NCBI GenBank assembly: GCA_934636465.1
Contig: CAKUAR010000011.1
Span: 1-64,000, forward strand
Source: an uncultured Muribaculaceae bacterium
Lineage (GTDB): Bacteria > Bacteroidota > Bacteroidia > Bacteroidales > Muribaculaceae
DNA: 64,000 bases
Direction of reading: 5' to 3'
Shown: one piece after another, positions 27,835-39,900 of the stretch
Numbering within the stretch: the first letter of the stretch is position 1
How the letters are laid out: each line of letters opens with the position of its first letter
Notes under the pieces: generated by a model
What the model was told of the DNA's origin: nothing
Databases searched by the model: none
Seen by the model: only the letters and a program-made list of their open reading frames with translations
Position numbers and translations under genes: made by a program

Positions 27835-30800
27835 ATGATTAAAAATTATCTAATGGTTCTGTTAGCCTTGGTGTGCTTCAGCATCACGGCACATGGCGCC
27901 GATTCAGGCTCCAATCAGAACTTCGCGAAGATGTCGGACACACCGCAGTCGCGCGTCCAAGCTCCTCCTGGTGGGTTAAAGCTTGGCAAGACTGTGTGGT
28001 CTGAAGTTTCCACAATGGCAACCAACGTTGCTCCTCGCAAGAGCAAACACAAGGCTGCTTCCTCACTCAAGGGCAAGACTATCCGTGCTGCTGAGTTCTA
28101 TACATTGTCGTCGGGCGAGCGCAAGCTCAATTCTGGTGGCCTCGTAACTTTCAACTACACTACCGACAACACCGCGTCTGTCAAGGGTCTTGGCACCTAT
28201 GCCAACAAGCTCACCATGAGCTACGACCTCAATGCCGGTACAGTGTCAATATCTCCGCAAGTGGTCTATGTTCACCCCACCTACGGCAACGTTTACATCT
28301 GCCCTATCGATTGGTCACAAGGAGCTTACAGCACCAAAAGTCCAGTCACAGGAACAATCGATGACAAAGGCAACATCACCCTCGGCGCATGGGGACTTTT
28401 CCTCACGTCAGGTCCCAACAAGGGTGGCTCGTTTCTTGCCACCAAGGGCAGCAAGATTTGGGCTTCAAACGGCGTTATGACCAACAAGTTCCACGGCAAA
28501 GACTCTCTTGAGGTTTATCCAATCTATGTGGAGCGTCAGTTCGACAATCAGATAGGCATCGTCAACTTTGCCGACAACGGCACTGAGGTGTCAGCCTATG
28601 TCAACCCCGACAAGAGCATAGAAATAACACCGCAGCACATCTACACCAACCCCTCTTATGGCGAGTTTGTGTGCAAACCAGCCAACTGGTCAAGCGGCGG
28701 TGTGCTCTCTGGCAGCATCAACGGCACTTCCACACCGTCAAAAATCAATTTAGGCAACTGGGCCATCGTCAGCCGTGTCTATACCGCTCTTGTGGCATAT
28801 TCCTATGCTTCGAGTGAAATAGAGCTAACCGACTACACTCTCACCTATCCCACACAACGCCAGCTCTCGTGGACAGGCGACGGCACAAGCGCATCGCCAT
28901 TCGTGATTGCTTCTGCCGACCAGCTTCAAGCCTTCGCCGAGTCGGTCAACTATGGCAATGACTATTCAGGCAAATACATCACCCTGGGTGACGACATCGA
29001 CATGACCACCCTCACCTCGGCTTATCGTTCCATAGGCCGCAGCGAGCAATCGCCGTTCAAGGGCAACTTCAACGGTCAGGGTCACACCATCAAAAATCTC
29101 ACCATCACCTACGGTCAAGAGAGCAATGCCGGCTTGTTCGGCTACGTTGGCAAAGGCGGTGTGATTACCAACCTCAACATCGACAATCTCAAACTCACCT
29201 CTGCCGGACAGTTTGCCGGCGGCGCAGTGGCTCAAGCCAGCGAGGCCGAGATTTCTAAAATCAATGTCACCAATTCCACCATCACCCACACCAACTCTTG
29301 GGGCGGCGGCATAGTGGGCGAGTTGTCGCTCGGCACTATTACCGGTTGCCGCTTCACCGGTTCCATCACTGGTTCTGGTGCCACCGGAGGTGTAGTGGGC
29401 ATTTTGCGCGGAGCTTCGGCTTCTGACTGCTCTGCCGATGCCACTATGGTATTTGACGGCTATTTCGACCGTTTCTATCGCGCCCTTGGCGGTGTGGCTG
29501 GCTACATAATAGCCAAAAAGAGCAACGACAATGGCAACGAGGTGATTTCACCACTCGTAACCGACTCTTATTTCTCTGGCACAATCACCGACAACGACGG
29601 TCACGGACAAGTGGCCGGCGTGGTGGGCGACATGAACGGTGGCACAGTGGAGCGTTGCTTCAACGCAGCCCCTATCGCCTCGGTCACCACCGACGAGCTC
29701 AACGGAGCCATCGGCGGTGTGGCTGGTCTTGTGTATGGCGCAACAATCAAGGATTCTTTCTCGGCAAACGAGATACTGTCGAGCCAAAAGACCAAGCAGG
29801 TCGGCGGCATCGTGGGCTACATTCTCGGCAACGAAAAAGAGCCTACCACCATCGAGAACTGCTACAATGCCGGACAGGTGATTGTGGCAAGCGGCTATCC
29901 CACCTACGCCGTCTATGGCGTGCGTTTCCAGCCAAGCACACTCAAAAACGTGTTCTTCGACAAGCAAATGACCCCTGCCACCATGCCCGACTCACTCGCA
30001 GCCATGGCCAAGACCACAGCCGAACTCACTTCGGCACAAGGCATCGCTGGCTTCGACAAATCAGTCTGGACGTTTACCGACGGATTCTATCCTGTGCTCA
30101 CCAAGTTCAAGGACGTGCCAGTGGCACAAATGGCAACAGCACCGCTGATTCTTGCCAATGGCGAGAGTGTCAACAAAATCAAGACCAACTTCTCTGGTGC
30201 TGTGACAGGCACACTCAAGTGGTATATCTACAACAACAACAAGTTTGGCACCGAGGGCAACGGACTAACCGTTGATGCCAACGGCAAGTTCACTCTCAAG
30301 AACGTCACCTCACACCAAACGATAGGCGTAACCCCCGACTCTCAAAACTACAAGTTGTTCAACATCAACACCGTCAACCCCTCTGGTTTTGTGGGTTCAG
30401 GCACACAAGCCGACCCCTATCTCATTCAAGACAAGGAAGACCTCGTGAACCTCAACAACTATGTGAAGAGCGGACAAAACTTCAAAGACGACTTCTTCAC
30501 GCAAACCAAGGACATCGACCTCAACTATAGCGAAGACTTCAAGGGCGTGGGCGATGACTACAAGCAGAATCATGCTTTTGCCGGCACTTACGATGGTCAG
30601 GGCCACACAATCCACCGCATGAAAATTGACGGCGTGGTCTATGACGAGAGCGGCAAGGCTGTTTACTCCAAATCACGCCGCGTGGGAGGTCTGTTTGGCT
30701 ACACCACCGAAACAAGTGTTCTCAAAAATATCAATATAGCTGCCGACTGCAAAATCGAAGTCTATGAGATTGCCGGAGGCGTGGTGGGTGCCACACAAGG

Positions 30801-33792
30801 CCGTGTGGAAAATTGCCGCAACTATGCCGACATAACAGCCATCACCGACAATGCTGGCGGCATAGCCGGACAAGTGACTTCTACCGGTGCAGTTTCTGGC
30901 TGCTACAACTCTGGCACAATCACCGCAGGCGGCAACACCGTGGGCGGCATCGTGGCAGTGCTTGGCGGCAAGGCTGAGTATTGCCAGAACGATGGCGAAG
31001 TGCGCAACATAGTTCTCTCTCCGACGCGCGTTGCCACCGCACTCAACACCGCAGGCGGCATCGCCGGCGAGGCAAGCGGCAGCGCAGTCGAACTTATCGG
31101 CAATGTCAACACCGGCTACGTTCACTCGCTTCGCGATGTGGGCGGCATATCATCATCGGCCACGCGTGCCAAAAAGGTGGCTTGCAACCTCAACTATGGT
31201 ATGGTTGATTATCACCACACCGACGGCACTGTTGGCTCTTTCTTCGCCTACAAATACACTAGCGATGACACCGCCGGCAACTGCTTTGATGCCCAAATAG
31301 GCTACCAAAACGCAGCATGCTACACTGCCATCAATGGCATTAGCGGTCTGACAACAGCCGAGCTCACCTCTGGCAAGAAAATCGACGGACTGCTCGACAG
31401 TGAGCATTTTGACTTCACTGAGGGCATGTATCCCGTGCTCAAGGCATTCAAAGACGAACCCGCAGCCATTGCACATCGCCAAATGATTGTCAAGTTTGCC
31501 GCTGCCGACAACTGCGACAACATGAAGTCAACTGCCACACTCAGCAACACCAAAGGCATGGAGTGGGCACTCGCAAAATCTGCCGACTTCGCCATAACCG
31601 GCAGCAAGCTCACTGTGACACTGTCCAAGGGCACGACTTCGCTCCGCGACACCCTCACAGTCACGTTCAACGGCTACCAAAAGGCTTTGCCTCTGCGCGC
31701 CGTGCCAGCTTTATTCGACGGTGAAGGCACTGCCCAAAGCCCCTATCTCATCAAGACTGTTGAAGATATGCAGACACTTGGCCAGTTCTCCACCAACGAG
31801 AATTTCAACTTTGCCGGCAATTATTTCCGCCTCGTCAACGACCTTGACTTCAAGGGCGAGAAATTCTACCCTGTGGCATTACCTCCAACTCTCTTTGAAG
31901 GCGATTTCGATGGCAACGGCAAGAAACTCTCCAATGTAACCTACACCACCGATGAAGACTACGCCGGTGTGTTCAGCAATGTTGGCAAGAGTGGTTGCGT
32001 TCACGACCTCACACTGGCAAGCGGCACCATCACTGGCTATCGCTACCCAGGTGGAATTGCCAACTCTGTGTATGGCAAGCTCTACAACTGCACCAATGGT
32101 GCAACAATCACCACCGAGAAATATCCTTATGCCGGCGGCGTGGCAGCACACCTCTATAGTGGTGGTTCTATCATAGGCTGCTCTAACTATGGAAATGTTG
32201 CTCCAGCCTCTGGAAGCGGTGCAGGCATCGTGTGCAACACAAGTGATGGTTCTCTTGTGAAAAACTGTGTTAACAACGGTAAATTTACTGACAACTACTC
32301 TATGGCGGGAATTGTGTGTAGCAACTACGGTAAAATCGTGGATTGCGTCAACAAGGGCACAATCAGCGGTTCTGCCTCATTGGCAGGCATAGTGGTTGAG
32401 TCAAATGGCGGCGATTCTGTTATCAACTGCCGCAATGAGGCCACAATACGTGGCACAAGCGGCTACATTGGAGGCGTGGTGGCAACGACCAAAGCAAGCG
32501 ACAAGCCTTCGGTTTACATCAATTGCTACAACACTGCCTCTATTTCCGGCAAGGAAATTGTGGGTGGCTTCGTGGGTATAGCACGCGTGGGCGTTGAGTT
32601 CAACGGCTGCTACAACACAGGCGATGTCACTGGCGACGGTTCAAGCGTGGGCGGTTTCATAGGTAGTGCCTACTCTTCGTCTACCAACACCGGCACAGGT
32701 CTTGTCATCAACTGCTACAACTCCGGACAAGTGAGCAACACCAACAAATACACCGGCGGTTTTGCTGGCGAAACTGGCTATAAGTTCAATTTCGTCAACT
32801 GCCACAACTCTGGCTATGTGATTTCCAACTCCTATGGCGTGGGCGGCTTTGCCGGCAATCTGCTCGGCGGCGCCACCAACTGCTACAACACTGGCGAAGT
32901 TGAGTCCGACGACTATGGCGTGGGCGGTTTCGCCGGCCTTTTGCGCAACGCCGTGGTCAACGGTTGCTTCAACGTGGGCAATGTCACTTCCAACAGCACA
33001 ATCACCGACGGCTCTCACGGCAATGCCGGAGGCTTGAGCGGCGAGGGCTACGGAAAGGTGAGCGACTCGTTCAACATGGGCAATGTGGTGGCACAAGCCT
33101 ATGCAGCCGGTCTGCTCGGCATGGCCAACTCATCATCTACCACTATCAGCCGCTGCTACAACACCGGCTCAATAACAGTGGCACAAGACGGCACTGCCGG
33201 CGCAATCCAAGTGCCAGGCAAGCGTTACAAAGCCACTCTCGACAGCGTGCTCTTCGACAGCGAGACTTGCACAGGTCTCACCGACGACGAAGCCAAGCCA
33301 CTCACCACAGTGGAGCTGACCAAGGCCGACCTCGGTTCTGGATTTGCCACTATCGCAGCTGTCTATCCGCTGCCAAAGGCTTTTGAAGCCAACGACACGG
33401 CTCTTGCCTATGCTGCTGCCTATGCCCTTGCCGACGGCGAGACATCGCAGCACATCAAGTCCAAGTTCAGCGTCATCACTCCAGATGGTCTCAAGTGGAC
33501 AAGCTCAAGCAACCTCTATGTTGCCGGTCCTGTAGTTTCTACATCGGCCACAGGTGCCGCCACCCTCACCAAGACCATTGGCTCTTGGACACGCACATTC
33601 AAGCTCAACGTTGATGCCGTGAGCGGCGTTGACGACACCAATGTGGCAGCCAAGGCCGTGGCTTCGCGCACCTACTTCACCATAGCCGGTGTGCAAATCA
33701 CCACTCCTGCCAATGGCGAGATAGTGATAGAGCGCGTAACCTACACCGACGGCACTTCTGCCACACGCAAGACCATCTATCGCAGCAAGTAA
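27835..33792 (+). CDS. Giant secreted GLUG-repeat protein 1
   Basis: The 1985-residue protein has a signal peptide (about 1-22, ending TAHGA). Two related beta modules follow (about 80-330), each with a Y-G-x-V/F-x-C-x-P-x-W core (HPTYGNVYICP and NPSYGEFVCKP). Three GLUG-type blocks begin near residues 344, 850 and 1293. Each starts GxGTxxxPYLI and FxGxFDGxGHTI, then repeats GGIVG...C-x-N-x-G about every 25-35 residues. The last 57 residues (SGVDDTN to RSK) are shared with neighbouring giants and resemble a type IX secretion sorting domain. GLUG repeats likely form a beta-helix for surface binding. The start at 27835 (ATG) is preferred to a TTG at 27829. Confidence 0.85.
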   Translation: MIKNYLMVLLALVCFSITAHGADSGSNQNFAKMSDTPQSRVQAPPGGLKLGKTVWSEVSTMATNVAPRKSKHKAASSLKGKTIRAAEFYTLSSGERKLNSGGLVTFNYTTDNTASVKGLGTYANKLTMSYDLNAGTVSISPQVVYVHPTYGNVYICPIDWSQGAYSTKSPVTGTIDDKGNITLGAWGLFLTSGPNKGGSFLATKGSKIWASNGVMTNKFHGKDSLEVYPIYVERQFDNQIGIVNFADNGTEVSAYVNPDKSIEITPQHIYTNPSYGEFVCKPANWSSGGVLSGSINGTSTPSKINLGNWAIVSRVYTALVAYSYASSEIELTDYTLTYPTQRQLSWTGDGTSASPFVIASADQLQAFAESVNYGNDYSGKYITLGDDIDMTTLTSAYRSIGRSEQSPFKGNFNGQGHTIKNLTITYGQESNAGLFGYVGKGGVITNLNIDNLKLTSAGQFAGGAVAQASEAEISKINVTNSTITHTNSWGGGIVGELSLGTITGCRFTGSITGSGATGGVVGILRGASASDCSADATMVFDGYFDRFYRALGGVAGYIIAKKSNDNGNEVISPLVTDSYFSGTITDNDGHGQVAGVVGDMNGGTVERCFNAAPIASVTTDELNGAIGGVAGLVYGATIKDSFSANEILSSQKTKQVGGIVGYILGNEKEPTTIENCYNAGQVIVASGYPTYAVYGVRFQPSTLKNVFFDKQMTPATMPDSLAAMAKTTAELTSAQGIAGFDKSVWTFTDGFYPVLTKFKDVPVAQMATAPLILANGESVNKIKTNFSGAVTGTLKWYIYNNNKFGTEGNGLTVDANGKFTLKNVTSHQTIGVTPDSQNYKLFNINTVNPSGFVGSGTQADPYLIQDKEDLVNLNNYVKSGQNFKDDFFTQTKDIDLNYSEDFKGVGDDYKQNHAFAGTYDGQGHTIHRMKIDGVVYDESGKAVYSKSRRVGGLFGYTTETSVLKNINIAADCKIEVYEIAGGVVGATQGRVENCRNYADITAITDNAGGIAGQVTSTGAVSGCYNSGTITAGGNTVGGIVAVLGGKAEYCQNDGEVRNIVLSPTRVATALNTAGGIAGEASGSAVELIGNVNTGYVHSLRDVGGISSSATRAKKVACNLNYGMVDYHHTDGTVGSFFAYKYTSDDTAGNCFDAQIGYQNAACYTAINGISGLTTAELTSGKKIDGLLDSEHFDFTEGMYPVLKAFKDEPAAIAHRQMIVKFAAADNCDNMKSTATLSNTKGMEWALAKSADFAITGSKLTVTLSKGTTSLRDTLTVTFNGYQKALPLRAVPALFDGEGTAQSPYLIKTVEDMQTLGQFSTNENFNFAGNYFRLVNDLDFKGEKFYPVALPPTLFEGDFDGNGKKLSNVTYTTDEDYAGVFSNVGKSGCVHDLTLASGTITGYRYPGGIANSVYGKLYNCTNGATITTEKYPYAGGVAAHLYSGGSIIGCSNYGNVAPASGSGAGIVCNTSDGSLVKNCVNNGKFTDNYSMAGIVCSNYGKIVDCVNKGTISGSASLAGIVVESNGGDSVINCRNEATIRGTSGYIGGVVATTKASDKPSVYINCYNTASISGKEIVGGFVGIARVGVEFNGCYNTGDVTGDGSSVGGFIGSAYSSSTNTGTGLVINCYNSGQVSNTNKYTGGFAGETGYKFNFVNCHNSGYVISNSYGVGGFAGNLLGGATNCYNTGEVESDDYGVGGFAGLLRNAVVNGCFNVGNVTSNSTITDGSHGNAGGLSGEGYGKVSDSFNMGNVVAQAYAAGLLGMANSSSTTISRCYNTGSITVAQDGTAGAIQVPGKRYKATLDSVLFDSETCTGLTDDEAKPLTTVELTKADLGSGFATIAAVYPLPKAFEANDTALAYAAAYALADGETSQHIKSKFSVITPDGLKWTSSSNLYVAGPVVSTSATGAATLTKTIGSWTRTFKLNVDAVSGVDDTNVAAKAVASRTYFTIAGVQITTPANGEIVIERVTYTDGTSATRKTIYRSK

Positions 33793-33840
33793 CCCCTTGT
33801 GTGCCGCGCCACTGTTGTGTGGCACACTAATAGCATAATC

Positions 33841-33885
33841 AAACCGCAGCCCCCGTTTTCAAGAGGGTTGCGGTTTTTGTTTTTT
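33841..33885 (+). terminator. Intrinsic terminator after giant GLUG protein 1
   Basis: AAACCGCAGCCC pairs with GGGTTGCGGTTT (one mismatch) and is followed by TTGTTTTTT. Confidence 0.8.
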
Positions 33886-33908
33886 AATAAAATTTCGCCA
33901 CACTCCTA

Positions 33909-33939
33909 TTGTGCAAGATTTCAATGAGGCTTAACTTTG
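33909..33939 (+). promoter_or_regulatory. Promoter of giant GLUG protein 2
   Basis: TTG (33909-33911), 20-nt spacer, TAACTTTG (33932-33939). Both match the Bacteroidetes consensus, so this gene has its own promoter separate from the upstream paralogue. Confidence 0.7.
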
Positions 33940-33987
33940 TGGAATATATATATATAGTTATTAATTTATCACTAAACATTTTTTTGT

Positions 33988-36900
33988 ATGACAAAACGTT
34001 CTATTCTAAGTTTTCTCATGCTTGTGTTTGTGATTGGAATGGCTTCGGCGCGCACCGCTGGGTTCAACTCATCGGCTTTGCGCAACTTTATGCAAAAGGC
34101 ATCTGAAGGCACAACTACGGCTCCGGCCGCATTTGCCCAAAAGACGCAAGGCGCAGCAGCCGACGTCAAATTTTCAACCACCGACAAGTATCAGGAAATC
34201 AAGATTACGGGGTGGAAGCAAGGAGCCGTTGCCAACGGCTCGGCCAAGGCTGCCAGAAAAGCCCAGGCCAAAGCTGCCGACATCACCACGAAACTGCATT
34301 ATGCAGAGTTCGACTACGGAGAGAGCGGCAAATCCACACCTGTTGGCATTGCTCGCGTCAAGCGACTCTCCACCGACTCCATCATGATTTACAACCTGTG
34401 GGGCATGACCGACTCTGTCAAAGCCTACTACAATCAGGCCACAGGCGAAATTCTGGCGCGCCCGCAGCTCATTCATGTGCTTTCTTACGGCCCGGTGTGG
34501 CTCGTGGCTGTCGATTTCGACAAAAAGACCTACGACCCAAGTGCCACAGCGGCCATCAAGGGCCAAGTCAACGGCGACGGCTCGTTCTCGCTCTATAACT
34601 GGGGCTTTTTCATCACCTCCGGCCAATATGCCGGCCGTGGCCTCACCGTCAACAAGCAGAGTGATTTCCGTCCGACCAACGCCACTGCAAAAGGCGTAAT
34701 CATGAAGAGTGCCGTGCTCGACAGCACCGCCACCTATCCAGCCTACATTGCGCAGACAGCCGACAACGAGATTTGCATCATGAACTTCCTGAACAACGGT
34801 TCTTCGGTCAACGTGATACTCGGTGCCGACAAGTCTATCAACATAGCTCCGCAGTTCATCATGAACAACTCCATGTATGGCGACTTCTTGTGCTATGCTG
34901 CAAACTGGAACGAGAGCAAAAGTGCAAACAAGGGCTACATCAGCGGCACTGCCACAAGCCAAAGCATTGAGCTTGGCAACCTGGGCGTGTTTGCATCGGC
35001 CGACATGACCACCTGCGCACAGCGCAACCGCTCGCTCTCGTTCACATTCACCGACGGCACCATCAGCTTCCCTGCCGCCAAGCCACTCACATGGACTGGC
35101 AACGGCTCGCAAGCGTCGCCGTTTGCCATAACCAATGCCGAGCAGTTTGCCGCCTTTGCCGAGTCGGTCAACTCCGGCAACGACTACAGCGGCAAATACA
35201 TAGTTCTCGATGCCGACATCGACCTCTCCACTCTGGCATCTAAGTTCCACCCTGCCGGCTTGTTCACCGACAAGCCGTTCAAGGGTAACTTCAACGGAAA
35301 CGGACACACCATTTCCAACCTGAACATCACACAGGGCGACGTGCCAAACACCGGTTTGTTTGGCTTTGCCGACAAGGGTTCAGTACTCGCCAATGTCAAG
35401 TTCACCGGAGCGGCCATAGAGTCGCGCGGCGAGGGCACCGGTGTGCTTGTTGGTCACTCTAAAGGCAAGATTTCTGACATCAGCGTCACCGACGGCAACG
35501 TGCTTAGCTACGGCCAGTATAGCGGTGGTGTGGTGGGCTACTTGGAGAAAGGCTCTATCGCCAACTCATCGTTCAGCGGCAACATTGATGCCTATGGAGG
35601 CATGGGCGGCATTGCCGGTGAAGCCGAGTATGCCCACATCACCAACTGCCACTCGAGCGCAAACATGAACATGGCTGGCATCATAAACTTCACCTATCGT
35701 GGTGCGGGCGGCATTGCCGGCAACACCATAGGCGCAAACATCAGCAAGTGCTACTTCAACGGCTTGATTACCGAGAAAACAGGCTACGGCCTGGTGGGCG
35801 GCATCACTGGTTCTGCCATCGAGGACACCATCACACAGTGCCTCAACGCCGCACCTCTGTCGTCGGTAGCTCCCGAGAACAGCGGTTCCGAAACCTATCC
35901 TGCCGGCAACGCCGGTGGCATAGCCGGCTTGATTTACGGCACCACCGTCAGCGACTGCCTTAACGGCAACATGGTGCTTGCCACCAGAGACTCTAAAAAA
36001 ATGGGCGGCATAGTGGGCTATGTGGCTGGCAGAATGAGCAACGGCAAATATGCCTCCAAGGTGTTCAACTGCGTTTCCACTGGCCAAGTTTACACCAGTG
36101 TCGTGCAACAAAACACAGGTCTCTACGGCACTACTTTCGATGCCGACACGCTGGTGTTTGACAACTGCTACTACGATGTGCAAATCACCGGCACCGACAA
36201 GCCACTCACTTCTACCCTGCCGAGCTATGCAGCTCTCACGGGCACACTCACCTCTGGTGAGGCTCTCAGTGGCTTGAGCACCGACGTTTGGACATTCAGC
36301 AAGGGTCAATACCCCATGCTCAAATGCTTTGCCGCAGTAAAACCGGCCGTGCTCATGGCAGCTCCGCTCACACTGCGCGCCGACGAAACATCGAAGAAAG
36401 TGAAGCACACCTTTGCCATATCCACTGCCAACGATGTGGTGTGGAAAGTGATTGACTCCAACAGCGTGCCCACCGACACCGGCACTGGCATCACCATCAA
36501 GGGCGACAGCGTGGTGCTCAACAACGTCAACGCCACCGACCTCATGGTTGCCACCAACGACAACTTCGCCACCATGAAAATGGTGAGCATCTCGTCGGTC
36601 AACAACAACGCTTTCCGTGGTTCAGGCACACAAGACGACCCATATCTCATTGAGGACATTGACGACCTCATCAGACTCAACACTGGCATCACTGTCAATA
36701 AACAAGACTATAAGGGCGACTACTTCAAGCAGACCTGCGACATCGACTTTGCTTATTCCGACAAGTTCTCCGGCATTGGCGACGGCACAGCCGCACACGT
36801 TTTTGCCGGCGAATACGACGGTCAAGGCCACACGCTTCACCGCCTCTCACTCGGCAAGCTGGTCATCAACTCCACCGGCAGTGCCGTGAGCAATGGTTCT

Positions 36901-39900
36901 GACTTTTACGTTTCACTGTTCCAATATCTTGCCCCAACGGCTGTGGTCAAAAACCTCAACATGGCTGCCGACTGCAAATTCTTGGGCTGGAGCGGCGTGT
37001 CACCTTTCGTTTACCAGAACCAAGGACGAGTGGAAAATTGCCGCAACTACGCCAACGTGATTGCACAAAACTATGCTGCCGGCATCGTCACACGCAACAA
37101 AGGGGGCATTGTGACTGGCTGCTACAATGCAGGAAAGATACATGTAGGCTCCGACAATGCTGCCGGCATCGTGGCATATAACGACGGCGGAACTGTGGAG
37201 TATTGCCAAAACGACGGTATCGTTAAGGCAGCTTATCTGTCTAAGACTAAGAACGTGGGCTTCAACTATGCCGCCGGCATTGTTTCTACAAACATGAGCA
37301 CCGGCACAGTGGTCAGAGGTAACATCAACACCGGCAGCATCTTTGCCGACTACTACACCGCCGGAATTATTGTTTCTTCGTCAACCAAGGGCACAGAACT
37401 CACCGGCAACATCAACTATGGCACTGTTGACTACACCTATCAAGCCAAGGGCAGCAGCTCCGACCGACGCGGTGCCGTGTGCTCACGTGCCATCACTTCC
37501 ACCGTCAGCACTTCCACTGCAAACTACTATGATGCGCAAATCGGCTGGTATGGCGCAGCTGGCACACAACCGGCAGCAGGTATTGCCGCACTGTCAACAC
37601 ACCAGCTCACATCGGGCACACCGCTCGACAGCCTCGTGGCCGACAAATATGACTGGAGCACCGGCAAATATCCTGTGCTCAAGGCATTCAAGGACGAGCC
37701 TGCCGCCATTGCAGCAAGAAACATCGTTGTGACATTTGCCGACGGCGAAACAAGCAACGAAATCTCAAGCAACGCCACTCTAGCATCGGCCGACGGACTC
37801 ACTTGGGCAGTGTCGGGCAACAACGGCACATTTGCCGTCAACACCGGCAATCTGCAAGTCACACTTCCTGCTACCGACGTGGTGGCCGACACTCTCACAG
37901 CCACTCTCAATGGCTACAACAAGGTGATTGCACTGCAAGCCGTGCCAAAGCTCTTTGAGGGCGCAGGCACAGCAGCCGACCCCTACCGCATAGGTGCTGT
38001 GGCCGACATGAGCCGCCTGGCAAAGGCTGTCAACACCAATGGTCTGTCGTTCTCCGGCAAGCACTTCATCGTCACTGCCGACATCGACTTCAAGGGCACT
38101 GCCTATGAGCCAGTGGGTGCCACACCTTACACCTTCAACGCCGACTTTAACGGCAACGGCAAGAAGTTCACCAACGTGACACGCGTTGAGGAGGAGTCAA
38201 ACTTCACACGCCTCGCCTTGTTTGGCGCGGTTGGCACTGAAGGCGCTATCCACGACCTCAACCTCGCAAGCGGCGAACTCTCAAGCTATGAGGAAACTGC
38301 CGGATTTGTTTCACACTTGTTTGGCAAGCTCTACAACTGCGAGAACCACGCCAGCATTTCCAATGTGCGCAGCTACTATGTGGGCGGTCTTGTCAACTAT
38401 GCACACGAAGGCTCTTCTATCGTGAGCTGCAAGAACTATGGCTCCGTTACCACACCCACACGCTATGCTGCCGGCATCGTTTCACGCCTTGCCCCAATGT
38501 CAGCAATCGACAGTTGTGTCAACTATGGCAGCGTGTCGTCGACCACCAACTATGCCGCCGGCATCGTCAACTACAGTGGCGGCAACATCACCCGTTGCGT
38601 CAACCAGGGCTACATTTCTGGTGCCGACATGGTGGCAGGTGTGGTCAATGAGTGCATTGGCAACGACTCTATTCTCTATTGCCACAACGACGGTCAGGTA
38701 TATGCCTCTGGCAGCAACACTGCCGGTGTGATTGGCAAGACCGACGCCACCACCACCGACAAGCCAAACGTTATAATAGGCTGCTACAACACTGCCGACA
38801 TAACGAGCAAAAAGAACGCTGCAGGCGTAATCTCGTCGCTTGGCGCAGGCACACTGGCCTATGACTCCTACAACACTGGTTCCATCACTTCAGGCAGCTC
38901 ACGCTCCGGCGGTTTTGCCAGTGAGATTGGCGGCAAGGAAGGCGTTGTGACAATCGTCAAGAATTGCTACAACACGGGTGATGTAATGACATCTTACACC
39001 GGCACATCTTCCTACACCGGCGGCTTTGCAGCCTCTACTGACGACGAAGCCACCATTGAGCTTTGCTACAATGCCGGCAACGTGACCGCCGCCAGCAACT
39101 TCGTGGGTGGTTTTGCCGCAAGCAACTCCGCCACCAACATCAACTGCTACAACCTGGGCAACGTGACTTCGGAGAAAGGTTATGGCATAGGTGGCATGGG
39201 CGGCATCGGCAGCGCACACTACATTGGTTGCGCCAACTTTGGCAACGTCACCTCTGGCAAGACCACAGCAGCCAACGCAAACGCCAACTATGGCAACTTT
39301 GCCACTGTGGGCGGCATACACGGCTACGGCGCTGTGAAGCTTGAGAACTGCTACAACATGGGCACTCTCACCGCCAAAGACCACATAGGCGGTGTGCTCG
39401 GCTCGCCGTTCAACAATGTTGTGATTGCCAACTGCTACAATGCCGGCGTGATTGCCTCTACCGACAAGACCGACATCGGCAACATCATTATGGGCAACGA
39501 TGTGGAAATGGAAATCACCAACTGCTACTACGACACCGACGTCAACCCAGGCATTGTGTCAAACAACGACAAAAAAGCCACTGGACTGACCACACAACAA
39601 ATGCTCGGTGCTTCGCTCGGCGACGGCTTCACCTTCCGCACAGCCATGTATCCTGTGCCTGCCGCCCTGGCCAACAACGACACCGTGGCCTATTTTTCCG
39701 CAGCCTACCAGCTTGCCAACGGCGAAACTGCCGACCACATCAAGTCGCAATTTGCCGTGCCTGTTTTCGACGGCCTCACCTGGAAGTCATCTGACAACCT
39801 CCTTGTGTCTGGCACAGTGGTTTCAACATCGGCCGTTGGACCAGCCACGCTCACCAAGAGCTATGGCCACTGGTCACACACATTCGCACTCAATGTTGAT